Below are positions 12,387 to 26,291 of a stretch of 64,000 bases of DNA, in pieces (within the stretch, counting starts at the first letter, position 1; every line of letters begins with the position of its first letter). Position numbers and translations under genes: made by a program. The DNA is from Hypoxylon rubiginosum (taxonomy: Eukaryota; Ascomycota; Sordariomycetes; Xylariales; Hypoxylaceae), in the NCBI GenBank assembly GCA_902806565.1, contig CADCXA010000031.1, positions 1,984,001 through 2,048,000 on the forward strand, given 5' to 3'. The notes below the pieces were generated by a model. It saw only the letters and a program-made list of their open reading frames with translations. It was not told the origin of the DNA and did no database searches.

Positions 12387-13362
12387 GATCCTGCTTGCTT
12401 CGAGACCCCACGGTATTGCCACGAGCCAGACTCCCGCTTATTCAGCGCCTCCTGTTTCATAAATACAGTGTTCGATTAACTCTTACTGTCCTTATACCCT
12501 AGCGGAGGGATTTGCCTTTTTTATATCTTTCCGAGCTTTCTTTAGATGTGGCCAAGGGCACAAGGGAAGGCGTGCGTCATACCACAGTGCATAAGGGGCG
12601 TTTTGGACGAGGGATGTCCACGAATATCCATCTCTCGAGTGCTGGACATCGGTCCATATTTCCGTTGGCTTTCCCCCTTCTTTTTTCTAATGATAGTTGG
12701 TATGACTTGCATATATCTGAATGGATGGACGAGCGACGGAGACAGGACATAGGATGGCATACGGATGAATCACGCAGTGGGGATCGGCTCTTCGTCCGTG
12801 ATCCATACCCTCCCTTGTCCCTATGCCATGTACATAAAAACCCCCTTTTCATCAAAACTCCCGCCCAACCCCCAAACAACGCCTTGTGGATATAGCACTA
12901 TGAGCTATCTGTACTAGACAGAATCTTAGATGGTTCGAGATACCTGACCTGTCCTTTACTACGTGACTTGATGCTAGCTCGTTGTATGACTTTGCTGAGA
13001 TGTAGCTATGTGAATTGGTTGCCCGGCCTGGTGTAGAGTGAGTCAACATGTCTACAGAAACTTACCCACAATGCGACCCAGCCAATTTGAGGACGTTGGT
13101 GTTATCAGGTTTGAGACATTCTAGTAACAAAAGCCCCTCTTCAGGTGCTACCACCTCCCTTATTTTTTGGATAGGTACCTACATGTCACGGCGATGGTAA
13201 GACACGCGTGGGCTTGGCTTGGATGATAGGAATATCAATTTATTTCACCCTCTAAGCCAATTTTTATCTAATATAATGTACTTCAGATCATCGCTTTGAA
13301 GTTAGATGCCTATGCCGTTCGGCCTAAATCGCGTACTGCAATCCACCGTCCCAAGTCATATT
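12387..13362. other. Intergenic between convergent spt7 and MFS transporter
   Basis: The first few hundred bases are the likely 3' UTR of spt7. The open frames at 12.5-12.9 kb overlap on several strands and show no family signature. No gene is called. Confidence 0.5.
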
Positions 13363-15082
13363 CTAAACATCCACAGCAGCCGGCATCCTCCGGAGGACCT
13401 TCCTCTGCAGGGCCTTGGCGGACTTCTTGAGCCTGCCGAGGCCGCGGCCGTTCTCGCGGAAGGCCTGCTCGATCTCGCCGAGGCTCAGGCCGCGGGTCTC
13501 GGGCATGAAGAACCAGCAGACGAGGGCGGTGACGAGGGTGCAGGCGCCGAAGAGGAAGTAGGCGCCATAGCTGGACTGGGCGAGGAGGGTGGGGGTGACG
13601 AGGGCCACCAAGAAGTTGGTGACCCAGTTGCTGCCGTGGGCGATGCTCGTGGCGGAGGCGCGCGTCCGCTGGGGCTGGATCTCGGCCGCGTAGATCTTGA
13701 TGCCGACGGCCCAGGAGACGCAGTACAGGACGGCGAACACGTAGATGCAGACGATGACGACCCAGCGACCGGCACCGCCTCCCGCGCGCACGGCGTCCCC
13801 GGCGTACAGGCCGCCCATGAGGAACATGGTGGCCGTCATGCTCAGGCCCCCGAAGATGGTCTGCGTGCGGCGGCCCCACCGGTCCGCGCAGACGGTCGCC
13901 GGGATCGTCACGGCGAATATGACGATCGCCGACACGCCGGAGGCGAGGAAGGTGGACTCGGTGGACGACAGGCCGGCCTGCTGGAAGAGGAGGGGTGCGT
14001 ACTGGATTAGGACGAGTTAGCTTCACGTGCTGAGGGTAACTCAGAGGGTAAACGTCTAAGAGATATTTAGAGGCGGATAGGGTGTGGGTAAGTAGTCTTA
14101 CGTAAAGAACGCCGTCGATGCCGCTTAGCTGCTGCATCCCCATCAGGAAGACAGCCAAGAAGAGGCGAGGGCGCGAGTCCGACGAGAACACATCGAGCAG
14201 CTCCGCCTTCTTCGACTTTGGCGTGGCGACGGTAATAGAGCTGGTGTGGACGGCACTATTATCACCACTAGCATCTGGAATCACTGGCTCAACGACAGTA
14301 GCATCGTACTGCTCAAGGATCTTCTCCCGATCAGCAGCAGGGACGCCGAGCCGCTCCCAAGTGTCGGCAGCCTCCTTGGTCCTACCTCGGAGGGTGAGCC
14401 ACCGCGGGGAGGGGGGAAGCCAGACGAGAACAGCGGTAGAAAATGCGAGGGAGTAGGCCGCCAGCAGGATGAACGGAAGGCGCCACGAGAGAGACGACCC
14501 TACGTTGGCGGTGCCGTAGCACGTGAAGAAGCCGGTGACCAGGCCGAGGGTGGTCAGCAACTGCGGGCCCATGCTGAAAGCGCCCCGGTTTCTCGGGGGC
14601 GAGATCTCGCAGACGTAGCTAGATCACGAGAAAGGAGGCAGTAAGTATTGAGCCTACAATGAGTATGAGAGATAGGACATGCATGCAACTTACACTATCA
14701 ACATGCCGAGATACAGACCCTCACCAACGCCCTCGATGATACGGCCGACGATAAACATGGCGATGTGCATAGAAGCGCCTTCGAGAGCGGCGCCGACGCC
14801 GAAGACGAAGGAGCCGATGGCGATGCCGCGTGGCCGACCGAGCGCATCAGCGACCCGGCCAGCGAAGAAGGACGAGACGGCGGCGGGGATCAGGATGGAG
14901 GACACGATCAGGCCGTGCACGGTCGGCGTCGGGTTGCCGACGTACCGCGTGAAATCGTCCATGACCGTCACGGGCCCGATGATGCCGGTGTCGATGCCGA
15001 ACAGGAACCCGCCCAGCGAGCACAAAATGCAGGCGAGGACGTAGCCCGGAGGCTTCTGCTGCAGCAGGTTTCGGAGTTGCAT
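13363..15082 (-). CDS. MFS sugar/polyol transporter
   Basis: Exons 15082-14694, 14618-14102 and 14001-13363 join in phase to give 514 residues. An upstream in-frame ATG at 15103 would add 7. It is a twelve-helix sugar-porter member of the major facilitator superfamily. LGGFLFGIDTGIIGPVTVMD is helix 1, RVADALGRPRG the loop 2-3 signature, PSPRWL follows helix 6, QQLSGIDGVLYYAPL is the helix 7 sugar-porter motif formed across intron 2, and PETRGLSLGEIEQAF closes helix 12. The substrate is probably a hexose or related sugar. An unusual feature is a hydrophilic insert in the central loop (about residues 210-245). The gene is convergent with spt7. Confidence 0.9.
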
Positions 15083-15271
15083 GTTTCGTCTTAGCCTTAA
15101 CACTCCCAGAGTTCTTTTTTTTCTGTTAATCGTGTATAATTATGATTGCCTACGACATAAACTGCATCTGTAGGTATATGTTTTTTTTTTTTACATCAAA
15201 TCGAAGTATTACAGGAAAGGATGGATTCACGAAGGTCCAAGGACGAAAGCTTGTCCTAAAATACGGTCAAG

Positions 15272-15885
15272 ATGGCAGGGGGGCTCACGACGCGGGCCGT
15301 TCCGTGGTTTTCTTATCACGCCAAGCAGGAGAAGGGCGCGTGGAAGGCAAACGCCCCCCGAGCAAATGAAGCCTACCGCCGGTTCAAAGTGGGGAATGAT
15401 CGTCGCGTAAGGACTAAAGGGCGCGAGGGCGGTCGGAGCTGGCAGAATCGTAAAGGGGCCAGAAACCTATCGCCGGTAAGCTACGAGAAATATCTCATAC
15501 ATTTCGAGCATATTTCCTCCAACCGAATGGACGCGCAGTTCTACGTCAACTATACCCGTATGAGCATTGTCAATATGAACGAGATCGGTGTCTTAGACCA
15601 ACTAATCAAGATCCGGAGAGTATATGAGCGTGGGCAATCGGGTACGTCAAACACTTGGATCTATTATGTAGCTACGGCACTTTATTAACCTATAGCAGAC
15701 GTTTACTTCGCATATGGTTCTAAGCGAGGAAGGGGGAGGAGGAGGATCTCGTATATACAGGAAGGTAATCTAGAGTCCCCTATCGATCAGGGGGATTCGA
15801 GGGCGCTCCATGCGACCCCCGCAGACTCGAACAAGATAGCGTGGCAGGACCTCAGTTCCGCCAACCCTGAGACACTTCTCCACTA
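15272..15885 (+). CDS. Hypothetical two-exon gene, uncertain
   Basis: Exon 15272-15637 can be joined to 15700-15885 using donor GTACGT and acceptor ATAGCAG. This restores the run RRVYERGQSDVYFAYG and a frame ending ANPETLLH, about 183 residues in all. The protein is basic (many Arg/Lys) in the first half and I recognise no domain. A further short frame at 15922-16233, with one hydrophobic helix (AALATGALVIVALLSIVGVF), lies 36 bp downstream and may be a misplaced exon of the same gene or unrelated. The start codon is unsupported. The call rests only on the clean splice and continuous frame. Confidence 0.3.
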
Positions 15886-16325
15886 ACCTTAGTTAGTCGA
15901 GGTCAAGAATTTGTGACTTGAATGGTCGAGCGACTGCAGTTTCGAGTCTCGGTCACCGGAGCCGCCTTGGCCACCGGAGCCTTGGTCATCGTCGCCCTGC
16001 TCTCCATAGTCGGAGTCTTCACCTTTCGTTCATGTAGCTCGTACAATGAGACTCATACAAATACCGTTTATTTCTATAGACAATGGCACCCCACACAGGT
16101 AGTCGTCCTGGTGAAGCCGACCCAGGAGACCGGAAAACAAACTACGTTGCAAGCTCTGACTCGCAACTGTTTGTTGACAGCATCGGGCTCTCTGGGCGCC
16201 AACTCTCGCAATACTCGGTTACAATCCACATAGCCTTGCCGACAGGAAGGGCTTCGATGCCATGATTGATGTTCTGCGCCCCCGATTGACTCAGCCGATG
16301 GAGAGCATTTATCTCTTTGAGATCT

Positions 16326-17197
16326 CTAGTCTAGTCTTCGGTGCTTGGTAGGGGGTGGCATTGATGACTCGTCGTCCCGACTTCTCTTCCCATTGTTATC
16401 TCCAGCCGAAGGCTCGACATGGTCAGGGTGTTCGACATGGTCAGGGTGTTCGACGTGATCAGGGTTCTCGACGTTATCAGGGTGCTCAGCCATGACGCTA
16501 GCCTCATTAGTCGCGCTTTGCATGGGTTCGTCTTTGCGGTGGTTGAGTCGGTATAGGACAGTCTCGATGTCGTCCAGTCGGTCAATGGTGTAGTCGACTC
16601 CATATTTGACGTCGCGAATCTCCTTGGATATGTTCTTGATCTGGCCGGAAAGAGCATTCACTATTTGGACTAGTTGATGAATCATTTCGGCCTCGCGGCC
16701 GTGGAGGTTCTGCTCGCCAGCTTGGGTACCGTTGATGCGTTGGGGGGCTTCGTCCTCGTGTACTTCGGGATTTTTGTCCTCCTCGTTGTTGTTAGCTTCC
16801 CTTGCCACCTTCGCATTGTACATGTGGCGGAAAGCACAGCGGTTGGAGCCTTGGTAGTTAATATGAACCTTGCCACAGCTTGGCCAGTGGCAGGCATACC
16901 GTCGTTCGACGCCACCGTTTGGCTTAGCCTTGGTTATTAAGGTCTTTGGGTTGTGCACATAGGTTATGTGAGTTCTCAGATCCTTCTCGCTTGCTGCATG
17001 GATTCCGCATCCTTCCCAAAGGCAAGTCGTGCCAACATGGACATATCGGTGGTGGCCTCTCAGATTTGTTTGTTCCATCGTCGTAAATGGGCACAAGGTG
17101 CAGCGGAACATCGCGGCAGGATCTAAGTTGTATGTTAGTAATGGTACTGCAATTGCCACAATGGATTCTCCTCCATTTAATACTCACTTTGTGACAT
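16326..17197 (-). CDS. Small C2H2 zinc-finger protein with DHVEHP repeats
   Basis: Exons 17197-17188 (encoding MSQ and the first base of the next codon) and 17122-16326 give 268 residues. The 65-bp intron has donor GTGAGT, a CTAAC branch site and acceptor CTTAG, so this start is preferred over a downstream Met. Three zinc-binding pairs are visible at the N-terminus: CTLCPFTT..H..H, CLWEGCG..H..H and CHWPSCG..H. A Glu/Asp-rich linker, a helical segment (about 155-205, IHQLVQIVNALSGQIKNISK) and a C-terminal tandem hexapeptide (VEHPDH-like, four copies) follow. The last residues KHRRLD may act as a nuclear signal. It is probably a nucleic-acid-binding protein; the target is unknown. Confidence 0.7.
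16410..16490 (-). repeat. 18-bp coding minisatellite
   Basis: About four tandem copies of an 18-bp unit (GGTCAGGGTGTTCGACAT-like on the plus strand) encode the hexapeptide repeat DHVEHP in the zinc-finger gene. Two copies are nearly identical, implying recent expansion. Confidence 0.85.
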
Positions 17198-18840
17198 TTT
17201 CAACCCGAGCTTGGAATATATTCTGATGCCTAGTCGGGGATCTGGTAACCCTTTAGTTAAACGTCTGCATATAATGGAAGGGATAGAAGTAGGAGATGAA
17301 AAAAAGGATATATAGGGAACATGATAATAGGCTGTGTAGTGTGCGTGAATTGTACCGAGATGTTATATACCTAGGTAAGGAACATACCTAAAGGGTTGGA
17401 CGAATGCTCACTCTTGGTGAACGAGTTGGTATTATCAAGACAAACACTTCTAGGAGTAGAGAAGTTTCTTGGAATATGACGATTGATAAGGAGGGAAACA
17501 GAGACAGAAGTCTGTTTGCCGATGAGTTAGTTAAGCTAAGAGGACGTGTAGGGAATGGTGGAGAGGTGGACAGGAGGCATGAATGTGAAGAACAGTTTGT
17601 CAACAAGTAGCACTTTACTTATAGCTGCACCAACTTGAACGTTTCTTCAAAGGAACTTGATATACTCACCGACTTAAGTATCACCAAGAAGTCTGTTCAG
17701 TATGGTGACGGTTAGACGAGAGGAATGGAGTGTGGAAAAAGAGTGCGTGGTGGTGCTTTCGGAAATGTTGTCGGCGAATGGAAGAAAAAAATTAAGTGCG
17801 CCGAGCACGGATTTTGTGTATTTATTAAATTCACTAGGGAAGTCGCCGTACACTAGGGAAGGCGCGGTAACGGTTAAACAGTGGCATGGTCTCGTTTGCA
17901 GTAACGACGGTTGCCCTGGCTGTCGGTTGACCCGTAACAGCCCTTTGCTACCATGCAGATACCTAATGGTCACCCACAAAGATTTCAAAAGTTGGGGAAG
18001 TTCCGATTATGAAATAAAGATCATGCTTAAAAGCATCTATCGTGCCATCGAGTTGGTACTGCCTATGAGGATGTAGGTATGGTTCTGTATTCGCTTCCTC
18101 CCTGAGTAGACATATCATCAGCCTCGTATCCAAGCTATATCAAATGGATACAGATACAAGAAGGTACGAAAAAAACTTCCGCCTTGATAGACATCTATCG
18201 ATGTTCATTTCATAAGATACTCGACCCCTGTTGGGTAGCAGTACCATCAGTTATTTTGACGATCCAATATCTCTCAACCTCAATGCCATGTTTCTGAGAC
18301 AGACGGGCAATTCCACAAGCACGTATCGAAATAAAATTAACCGAAGAATAAATATGTCCTACTAAACATAAACCCAAACGGTCTCTTAGGAGGTAGGTAA
18401 CCCTGTAGTTGAATAATCCTACAGTGCTTAGTATAAAGACTGTAAAAAGGTGGTGAATTGTTACATCCCCCTTGAGCAAGCTCCACCTGGAAATAGCCTC
18501 TTACTCCTTTAGCCAAGTATCATTACTTAGAGTCCCGTAGGACCTGGAAGAGTTTCCAGTGTCAAACGTTCCAACTTTCCAGAATCCCCTGCAAGACCAG
18601 GTTCAACCCCCTTTCCCGTTGGGAGCTACATAGTGATACAGGTCACACATACTACAAGCTTACGCCAACCTGGCTGGTTCTAGCTTATTCTGAAGTGGGC
18701 TCCTCCAGACACTCAGTTCTCGGTCCATGTAATGCTACATACCTGCTCACCTTGACATAGTACGTACGAACAGCGAGCTTTATATTCCTTCTGAACTAAG
18801 GGTTTCACTTGGATTTTGATTTCTTCTCAAAAATTGACAC
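17198..18840. other. Intergenic, no supported gene
   Basis: Several open frames of 60-125 codons occur (for example plus strand 17702-18076), but none has a recognisable domain, splice model or consistent codon use. I call no gene here. Confidence 0.45.
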
Positions 18841-19318
18841 GATGAGTCTTCCCCAAGCTAGCAAGCCTTAGCCATCGGTGCAACAGGAAACCAAGGTGCA
18901 GTTGTGATCCGCCTTTGCGCGGCTACAAGATACTCGGTTAACGCATTTGTTTGTGACCATAATTAGGTACGCCAGAAATAGCCCTCTCCCAGATAATCAG
19001 GATCTCTCTTATTCCAGGAGATGTTAATGGTGTGGCTCCCCTCACCACTGCCATGTCTGGCATGAACTCTGTGCTCCTTTTCATCGTGCCCACAACAACC
19101 AACGCCGAACTCGTACAAACTCGAAATATCATTGCTGCGACTAATTACGCAGCCTCTTTAACTTCAATAATATACTCAGGTGCGATGTGGGCAGAGGAGC
19201 ACGCGAGCCTCCCTGGATTGGGCCCCACCATCTCATATACGAGTACTGGATTGGGAAAGAAGGCAATACAGAACTCTCTTCCGCTTTTCTCTCAGTACCT
19301 GTTCCCAGATCTTGTTTG
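18841..19318 (+). pseudogene. NmrA-like NAD(P)-binding protein, degenerate and truncated
   Basis: The fragment AIGATGNQGAVVIR (18868 onward) is the Rossmann GxxGxxG motif of NmrA-like proteins. It runs in one frame to a TAG at about 18963. The similarity then continues in another frame as TPEIALSQI, GDVNGVAPLTTAMSGMNSV and NIIAATNYAASLTSIIYSG, the usual order of strands and helices, ending GKKAIQNSL. At least one frame disruption and an unsupported 5' start are present. The remaining piece is about half the normal 300 residues, so the C-terminal part is missing. It lies about 380 bp from the RIP-destroyed retrotransposon. NmrA-type proteins are redox-sensing regulators or reductase-like enzymes; this copy is unlikely to work. 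Confidence 0.65.
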
Positions 19319-19700
19319 ATAGTCTACCTAAGCTGACCGATGTTGAAGCAATGTCTTGAGATGGCAGACTCAGAAAAGCTGACAAGTTCTATACGGACAA
19401 CATAAAATAGGGGTAATCGGACTATATTTTCATATCGAAATATACCTCGATTACCACAGTCAGTTAAGGATTCTGTAGGCGTACCTTGAGAGGTAGATAA
19501 ATTAGTAACAGCCTTACAAGTAGACTCGCCTTCTTTTCATTTGTGCCCTTTTATATTACCGCTAAGCGTGCCACCAATATAGACAGTTTAAATGGATCAC
19601 ACATTTATTAACTCTTAGTCTACCTCCTTAAATAACACGGCTCTTAATTTCAGACACTTAAAAATCCAACTAGGTAAAAAAAAAAACAAGCGCCCCAGGT
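19319..19700. other. Gap between NmrA relic and RIP-altered retrotransposon
   Basis: The A+T content rises toward the right. No gene or repeat boundary was identified before 19701. Confidence 0.4.
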
Positions 19701-20023
19701 ATATAACAAAGGTTTATATTAAAGATTTAAAATAACTTTAATTTAATATAATAATTTTTATAGGTTTTAAGGTTTTTAATTTTTTTTAATTTAAATAAGA
19801 ATTTAAGGTTTTATTTATATTTTAAAATTATTACTTAATTTTTATTTTATTATTATTTTAAGCGTTTAATTAATATATATTAATTTTATTATTTTAATTT
19901 AAATTATTTTTATTTATTTAATTTTAATTAATTTATATATTAATATATAAAATATATATTTATTAAAATTTATAATTATAAGTTTTTTTAATTAAATAAA
20001 TTATTTAAATTAAATTATATAAT
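19701..20023. repeat. 5' LTR of RIP-altered element
   Basis: It aligns base for base with 26292-26614. Conserved words such as GTTTAATTAATATATATTAA occur in both. It retains slightly more G (AGGTTTTAAGG) than the right copy, which shows the RIP-type direction of change. Confidence 0.85.
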
Positions 20024-23000
20024 ATTAGTTTTTTTTTTTAAGTTTTATTTTAAAACGTTATTTTATAAATATAAAAGTTTATAAGTTTTTTTAATTATTA
20101 TTAATAAAAATTTTTAATAAAATATTTAATTTTTTTATTAAATAAATAATTATATAATTTTTAAATTTAATATTTTTTAATAAATTATTTTTTTTATTTA
20201 ATTAAATATTTTATTTTTTTTAAGTTTTTTATAAAATCTTTTATTTTTTTTACTTAATAATTTTTTATTTTAATTAAAACTATTTTTTATAAAATTTAAT
20301 TAAAGTTAAATAATATTTAATTATTAATATAATAAGGTTTAATAAAAAAATATAAAATAAATTATAAATTCTTTAGTTTTTAAAAAATATAAGCCTAATA
20401 ATAATTAAAAAAATTATTTTTTAGATTTTAAAAAGTTTTAATATCTTTTAATTTAGCTTTTTTATAAACCTTTTTATTTTTACGTTTTTAACGTTTAATA
20501 TAATTAATTATTTTTTAATATATTTAAAATTTTTAACGTGTTTTTTATTTATTTAAATTTTTATTTAATATTAGTTTTATTTAAAGTATTTTTAAGTATT
20601 TTTTTAAATTTAAGTTATTTAATAAAAGTAAAATTAGTTTTTTAAATTTTTAAATACTTTAAATAAAAAATTATATATTATAAAATAATAATTATAATTA
20701 ATATAAAAAAATATTATATAAAAAAAAAAAAATTTATATTATTATAAATAAATTTAATTATAAGGAATAAATCTTTTTAATTATTTATTTTATAATTAAT
20801 AAATAATTATAAATAAGTTTTAAAAGTTTAATTAAATTATTTAATTTAGTTATTAATTTAAAAATAAAAAGTTATATTTATATAAATATTAATATTTATT
20901 AATTTAAAAAAATCCTTTTATAAATATATTATAAACTTAAAATCTTTATTAAAAATAATATTTAATAATATATTATATAATTTTTAATATTTTTTAATAA
21001 AAATTTTAATAAAATTATTTATTTTTTTATTTTTTATTTTAAAAAAAATAAAATAAGTTATTTTTATAAAAAAATCCACTATTATTTATATAAAGTTATA
21101 TTTATTTAATAATAATAAGTTTATAATAAAATTCTATAAATTAAAAAAAACTATAAAATATATATTTTAAAATTTTATTTTTTTAATATTTTAAATATCT
21201 TTTAATATATTTTTTAATTATATTTTTTAAATTAAACTATTAAAAGTTATAAATAATTAATTTTATAGTTTTATTTATTTTTATATAATTAATAATATAT
21301 ATATTATACTTAGATTTTATAATTTTTTATTATAAAGTTATTAATATTTATAAATAATTTTTATAATAAAATAAGTTATTTTATATTTTTATATTCTTTT
21401 TTAATTAATTTTTTTATTTTAAATAAATAAGATTTTTTAATATAGTTTTTTTAAGATTTTTTATAAATTTTAATAATTATTATAATATTTTAAAGTTATA
21501 AAATTATTTTAATATAAATAAAATAATAGTTAAAATAATAAATATAATTTTTTATAAATATAAAAAATATTTTTTTTATAAAATTAAAATAATTAATTAA
21601 TTTTTAGCTTTTTTTTTTTTAAAATAATATTATAATAATTTAAATAAAATATTAATTTTCTTATTTAAATATTTTAATTAATAGTTAATAATAAACTAAT
21701 ATAAAATAAGTTACTAAGCTTATTAAACTTATTTTTAGTTTAATATTTTAATAATAATAAAATAAAAAAGATTTTAATAATTAAAATAAATTTTAATTTA
21801 ATAATATATTCTTTTAAAATATTATTTCCATTTTTTAAAAAAGTTAATAATATTTAATAATTCCTTATTATAAATTTTATAATTTATTTTAACTAGGTTT
21901 AATTTTTAAGAATAAAATATTATAAAATGGAATTTCTTAATTTTATTTTTTTAAAATAAAACTAATCTTATTATAAAATCTAAAATATTTATTTTAATAT
22001 AAATAATCAAATTTAGGTTAAAATAAATAAAAACTAAAGTAATTATAAATTAATTTTTTAATATTTTAAAAACAATTAATATTAATTTTATTTATTTTTA
22101 ATTTTTTTTTATTTTTTTTATTAATATTTATTAAAAGTTTAATTATTACTAAAAAATTATAAATAAAATATTAATAAAAATTTATAAATCCTATAAATTA
22201 CTAGTATTTTTTAAAGCTAGTTAAATTTTTTTATTTTTAAATACTTTTAATTTTATTTAAATTTATTAATATATTATTAACTTTAATAATATATTTTAAA
22301 AACTTAATTTTTTAAACTTTTTAAAAATACTTTTTTAATAATATAACTAAATAATATTTTATTAATTATTTAAGGATTTTTTTTATTAAGGTTTTATATT
22401 TTTTTTAAATATTTTTATAAATAAAAATATTATTAAAATAAATAAGTATATTAATATTAATTAAATTTTAAAAAATATTATTTATTATAGCTTAAAAAAT
22501 TACTAAGGCGTTAATAAATTTAAAAAATATTATTAAATATTTATATAAATTATATTTATATTTAAAAGTTATTTTTTTTTTTTTTTTTTTTAATTTATAT
22601 AAAATTAAATTTAAATTTAAAATTAATTTTAATAAAACATTTAGTAATTTTAAATTATACTTAAAATTTTATAATTAAAAAAATTAAATAATAAATTAAT
22701 ATAATAATAATATTAAATTTTTAATAATTAATAATAAGTTATAATAAATCTTTTAAATTTATTTTTTTAATAAATATTATTAAGGTAATATATAATAAAA
22801 TAAATTTCTTAATTTTTTTTATATTAATTATCTTTTTTAATTAAAGCTTTAAAATAAATAATTCTTTTTTATTTATAATATAAAAAAGTTTTTAAAAAAG
22901 TATTTTTTTTTTATAAAAATTTATAGTATAATCTTAAAATTAATAATTAAAAAATTATTATTTTACTTTTTAAATTATAATTAAATAAAATTCTTAGAAT

Positions 23001-26000
23001 TTTTTAAAAACGTTTTTAAATATTTCCTAGGTATTTATTTAAATTATTATTAAAATAAAAAAAAGCGTTAATAAATTTATTAAAACCTTATTTATATAGT
23101 TTTTTTTATAATATTTAAAAATAAATTAAATTCCTTAAGTTTAAAAGAAAAAATAAATTAATTAATATTATTTAAATTATTATTAAAATAAAATAATATT
23201 ATATTCTTTATTTAAATTAATAAATTTAAAATTAAAATAAATAAAATAATTTTTTTAATATTAAAATATAAAAGTTTTTAAATAAAACTTATTTTTTTAT
23301 TTAGATATTAAGGTATTAAAATTTACTATAAATTAAAAATATTATTATTTATATATAAGGATTTTCTATTAATATATCTTAAAAAAAATATAATTAATAT
23401 ATTACTTTTTATATTTATAAACATTTTTATTTAATATTTTTTATTATTATAAATAAATATTATTTTATAAATAAATTAGCTTTTAAAATATAATTTAAAA
23501 AACGGTTTATTAAAAATTAAAAACCTTTTATAATTTATAATTTAATATATTAAAAAAAAATATAAAAGTTTATTAATATTTTTTATAACTTTATATATTT
23601 TTTTTAATTTTGGTTATTTAATAAGTAAAATTTATTATAATTTTTATATTTTAATTAAAATAAATTTATTATTAAATTATTAATTTTTTATTAATATAAT
23701 AAAGTGGTTATTTAAAAATTTAAATTAAAATCTTTTTTTTTTAATAATTCTTAGGAAAAAAAATTTTATTAAAATTAAATTAATTTTTATTTTTTTTATA
23801 AATATAAAAACTAGTGTTATATTATTATTAAACTTTTATTTTATAAAAATAACTTTTTTTAAAACTGTAAATAACTTTTTTTTATTAATATTCTTTTTTA
23901 TAAAATAAAATAAAATATTATAATTATTTTTTTTATAATATTAATATAAATATTTATTCTTTTTATATTAATTAATATTTATTTAATTAATTTCTTATAA
24001 AGTTTTTTTATTAAAAACTTAATATTTATTTTTAAAATTAAGTTAATTATTATTTATTTATTAATCTTACTTTTTTAAAAATTAATTTTAACTAAGTTTA
24101 AAACGGTTATTTTTATTATAAAATTAATAATTTAACTTTAATTATTTTATTATTAAATTAAGCTTATTTTTTTTTAATATATTAAGATTTATAAATAATA
24201 TTAATAAATTTTTTATTATTTATTAAGAGATTTTTTTAATAAAAATATATTAATTTAATGATTTTATTTAATAAAATTTTAATAATATAATTTTAAAAAA
24301 TAATTTTAAATTATTAAACTAATTTATTAAAATCTAATATTTTAATAAAATATTAAGCTATATTTTTATAATATTTAAATTTAGATATTTCTTTTAAATT
24401 ATAATATTTTTTTAAGAAATTTTTAAAATATTTTTTTAAAATAAATTTATAATTTACTTAAAAATCTATAAGTTTTATTTACCTTATTATTTATAATTTT
24501 TACTGGTGTTATATCTAGGTTTTTTTTATTAATAAAAATCTTATTTAATTAATATAATAATAATTTTTTAAGAAGTTTTTTATATATATTTTTATATATA
24601 ATTTTATTTTTAAATATTAAAATTAAAACTTAAAAAAATCCTTATTATTATAAATAATAAGCTTATTAAAATATATAAAATTAATAATAATAAAAATAAA
24701 ATAAATTAATTATTTAAACGTTTAAACTAATTTATCCTTTAATATAATTAAAAAAAATAATTTAATTTATAACGTATAAAAAAGTAACAACTTTTATAAA
24801 AGTTTTAATAATAATTTTTTTATTATTATTAAAATCATTTAAATTACCATTAAAATTATTAAAAGAAAATAATAAATTACTTTTTTTATTTTTTTTAAAT
24901 ATAAAAAATCTAATTTAAATAAAATTAAATTAAATTTAAATATTAATAATAATTCTTTTAATTTAATTAATTTATAAAACTTAAATAAATAATTAATTTC
25001 TTATTCTTATTTTTAAATTAAAATATATAAATAAAAAATAAATATTAAAAATAATATTAATTTAAATTAATTATTAAAAATTAAATTTAAATATAACTTA
25101 TTTTTTTATATTTTTAAATATTAATTATATATTAATTAATTAATTAATAGTTAATTATTTAATAAATTTAATAAAAATAATTTTAATATATACTTAAAAA
25201 TCTAATAATTACTTTTAAAAAATTTAATTTAATTAAATTAAATTAATATATTTTTAAATAAATCATTTATTAATTTATAAGTTTTTAATAATAACTTATT
25301 TAATAATCTTATTTTAAATTTTTTTATAAATATTAAAATTAATATATAATGATTTTAAAATTAAATATTATTTTTAAGTAACTTAAATTAATTTATTAAT
25401 TATAATTTATTATATAATATTATTATTTATAAATTTAATAATAATCCTTTAAATTTATTATAAAAATATTTAATTAAATTATTTAATTTAATATTTAAAA
25501 CTAATAATTTAAATAATTAATATTTTAATTTTTATATTATATATTTAAATAATAATATTATAAATAATATAAAAAATATTATAATTTTTATAAACTTTTT
25601 AATTTTTATAATAAATAATATTTATTTAAATAACTAAAGTTTAAATAATATTATAAAAATTTTATATTTAAATATAAAATTATAAAATTTATTTTAAAAA
25701 GTTAATAATAATAATATTAAATATAATAAAATTAAAAATGTTTTTTATAATTAATTTATAATTTTAAAATCAATAAAATATAAAAATTAAGTTTTTAAAT
25801 TAAAATATTATTTTTATTTTAATAAGTTTTTAAATAATAAAAAAAATATTAAATTTAATAAAAAATCTTTTAAATTTTTAATAAAAAAAAGGTGAAAAAA
25901 ATCTTTATTAATATTATTTATATAAAAAGTTAATTAATTAAAAAGTTTTTTTAATTAAAAGAATTTTAAATTTAAATTATTTAGAAAATAAAATAAATTC

Positions 26001-26291
26001 TTTTTATTTTAATAGTTTTAAAATAAAATATAATAAAGTTATTAATAAAAATAATAATAATATTAAATTATAAAAAAGTTATATTAAAATAATAATATAA
26101 GTTATTTTAAAAAAAGTATCTTTTAATAATAATAAAAAAATATTATTTATTAAAAAAAAAAGTTTTAAATTATTAAAAAGATTTATAAAATAATTAATTT
26201 AAAATAAAAAAATCTTAAAATATTTAATATTTTAAAGGTTTTTATTAATTATTTAAATTTAATATAATTTTTAAAAAAAATAAAAATTATT

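Noticed and set aside
12512..12895. Open frames on both strands downstream of spt7
   Set aside because: Overlapping frames with no family signature or splice model; probably 3' UTR.
17702..18076. 124-codon plus-strand frame
   Set aside because: No domain, no signal peptide, no convincing start context; similar-length frames occur on the other strand.
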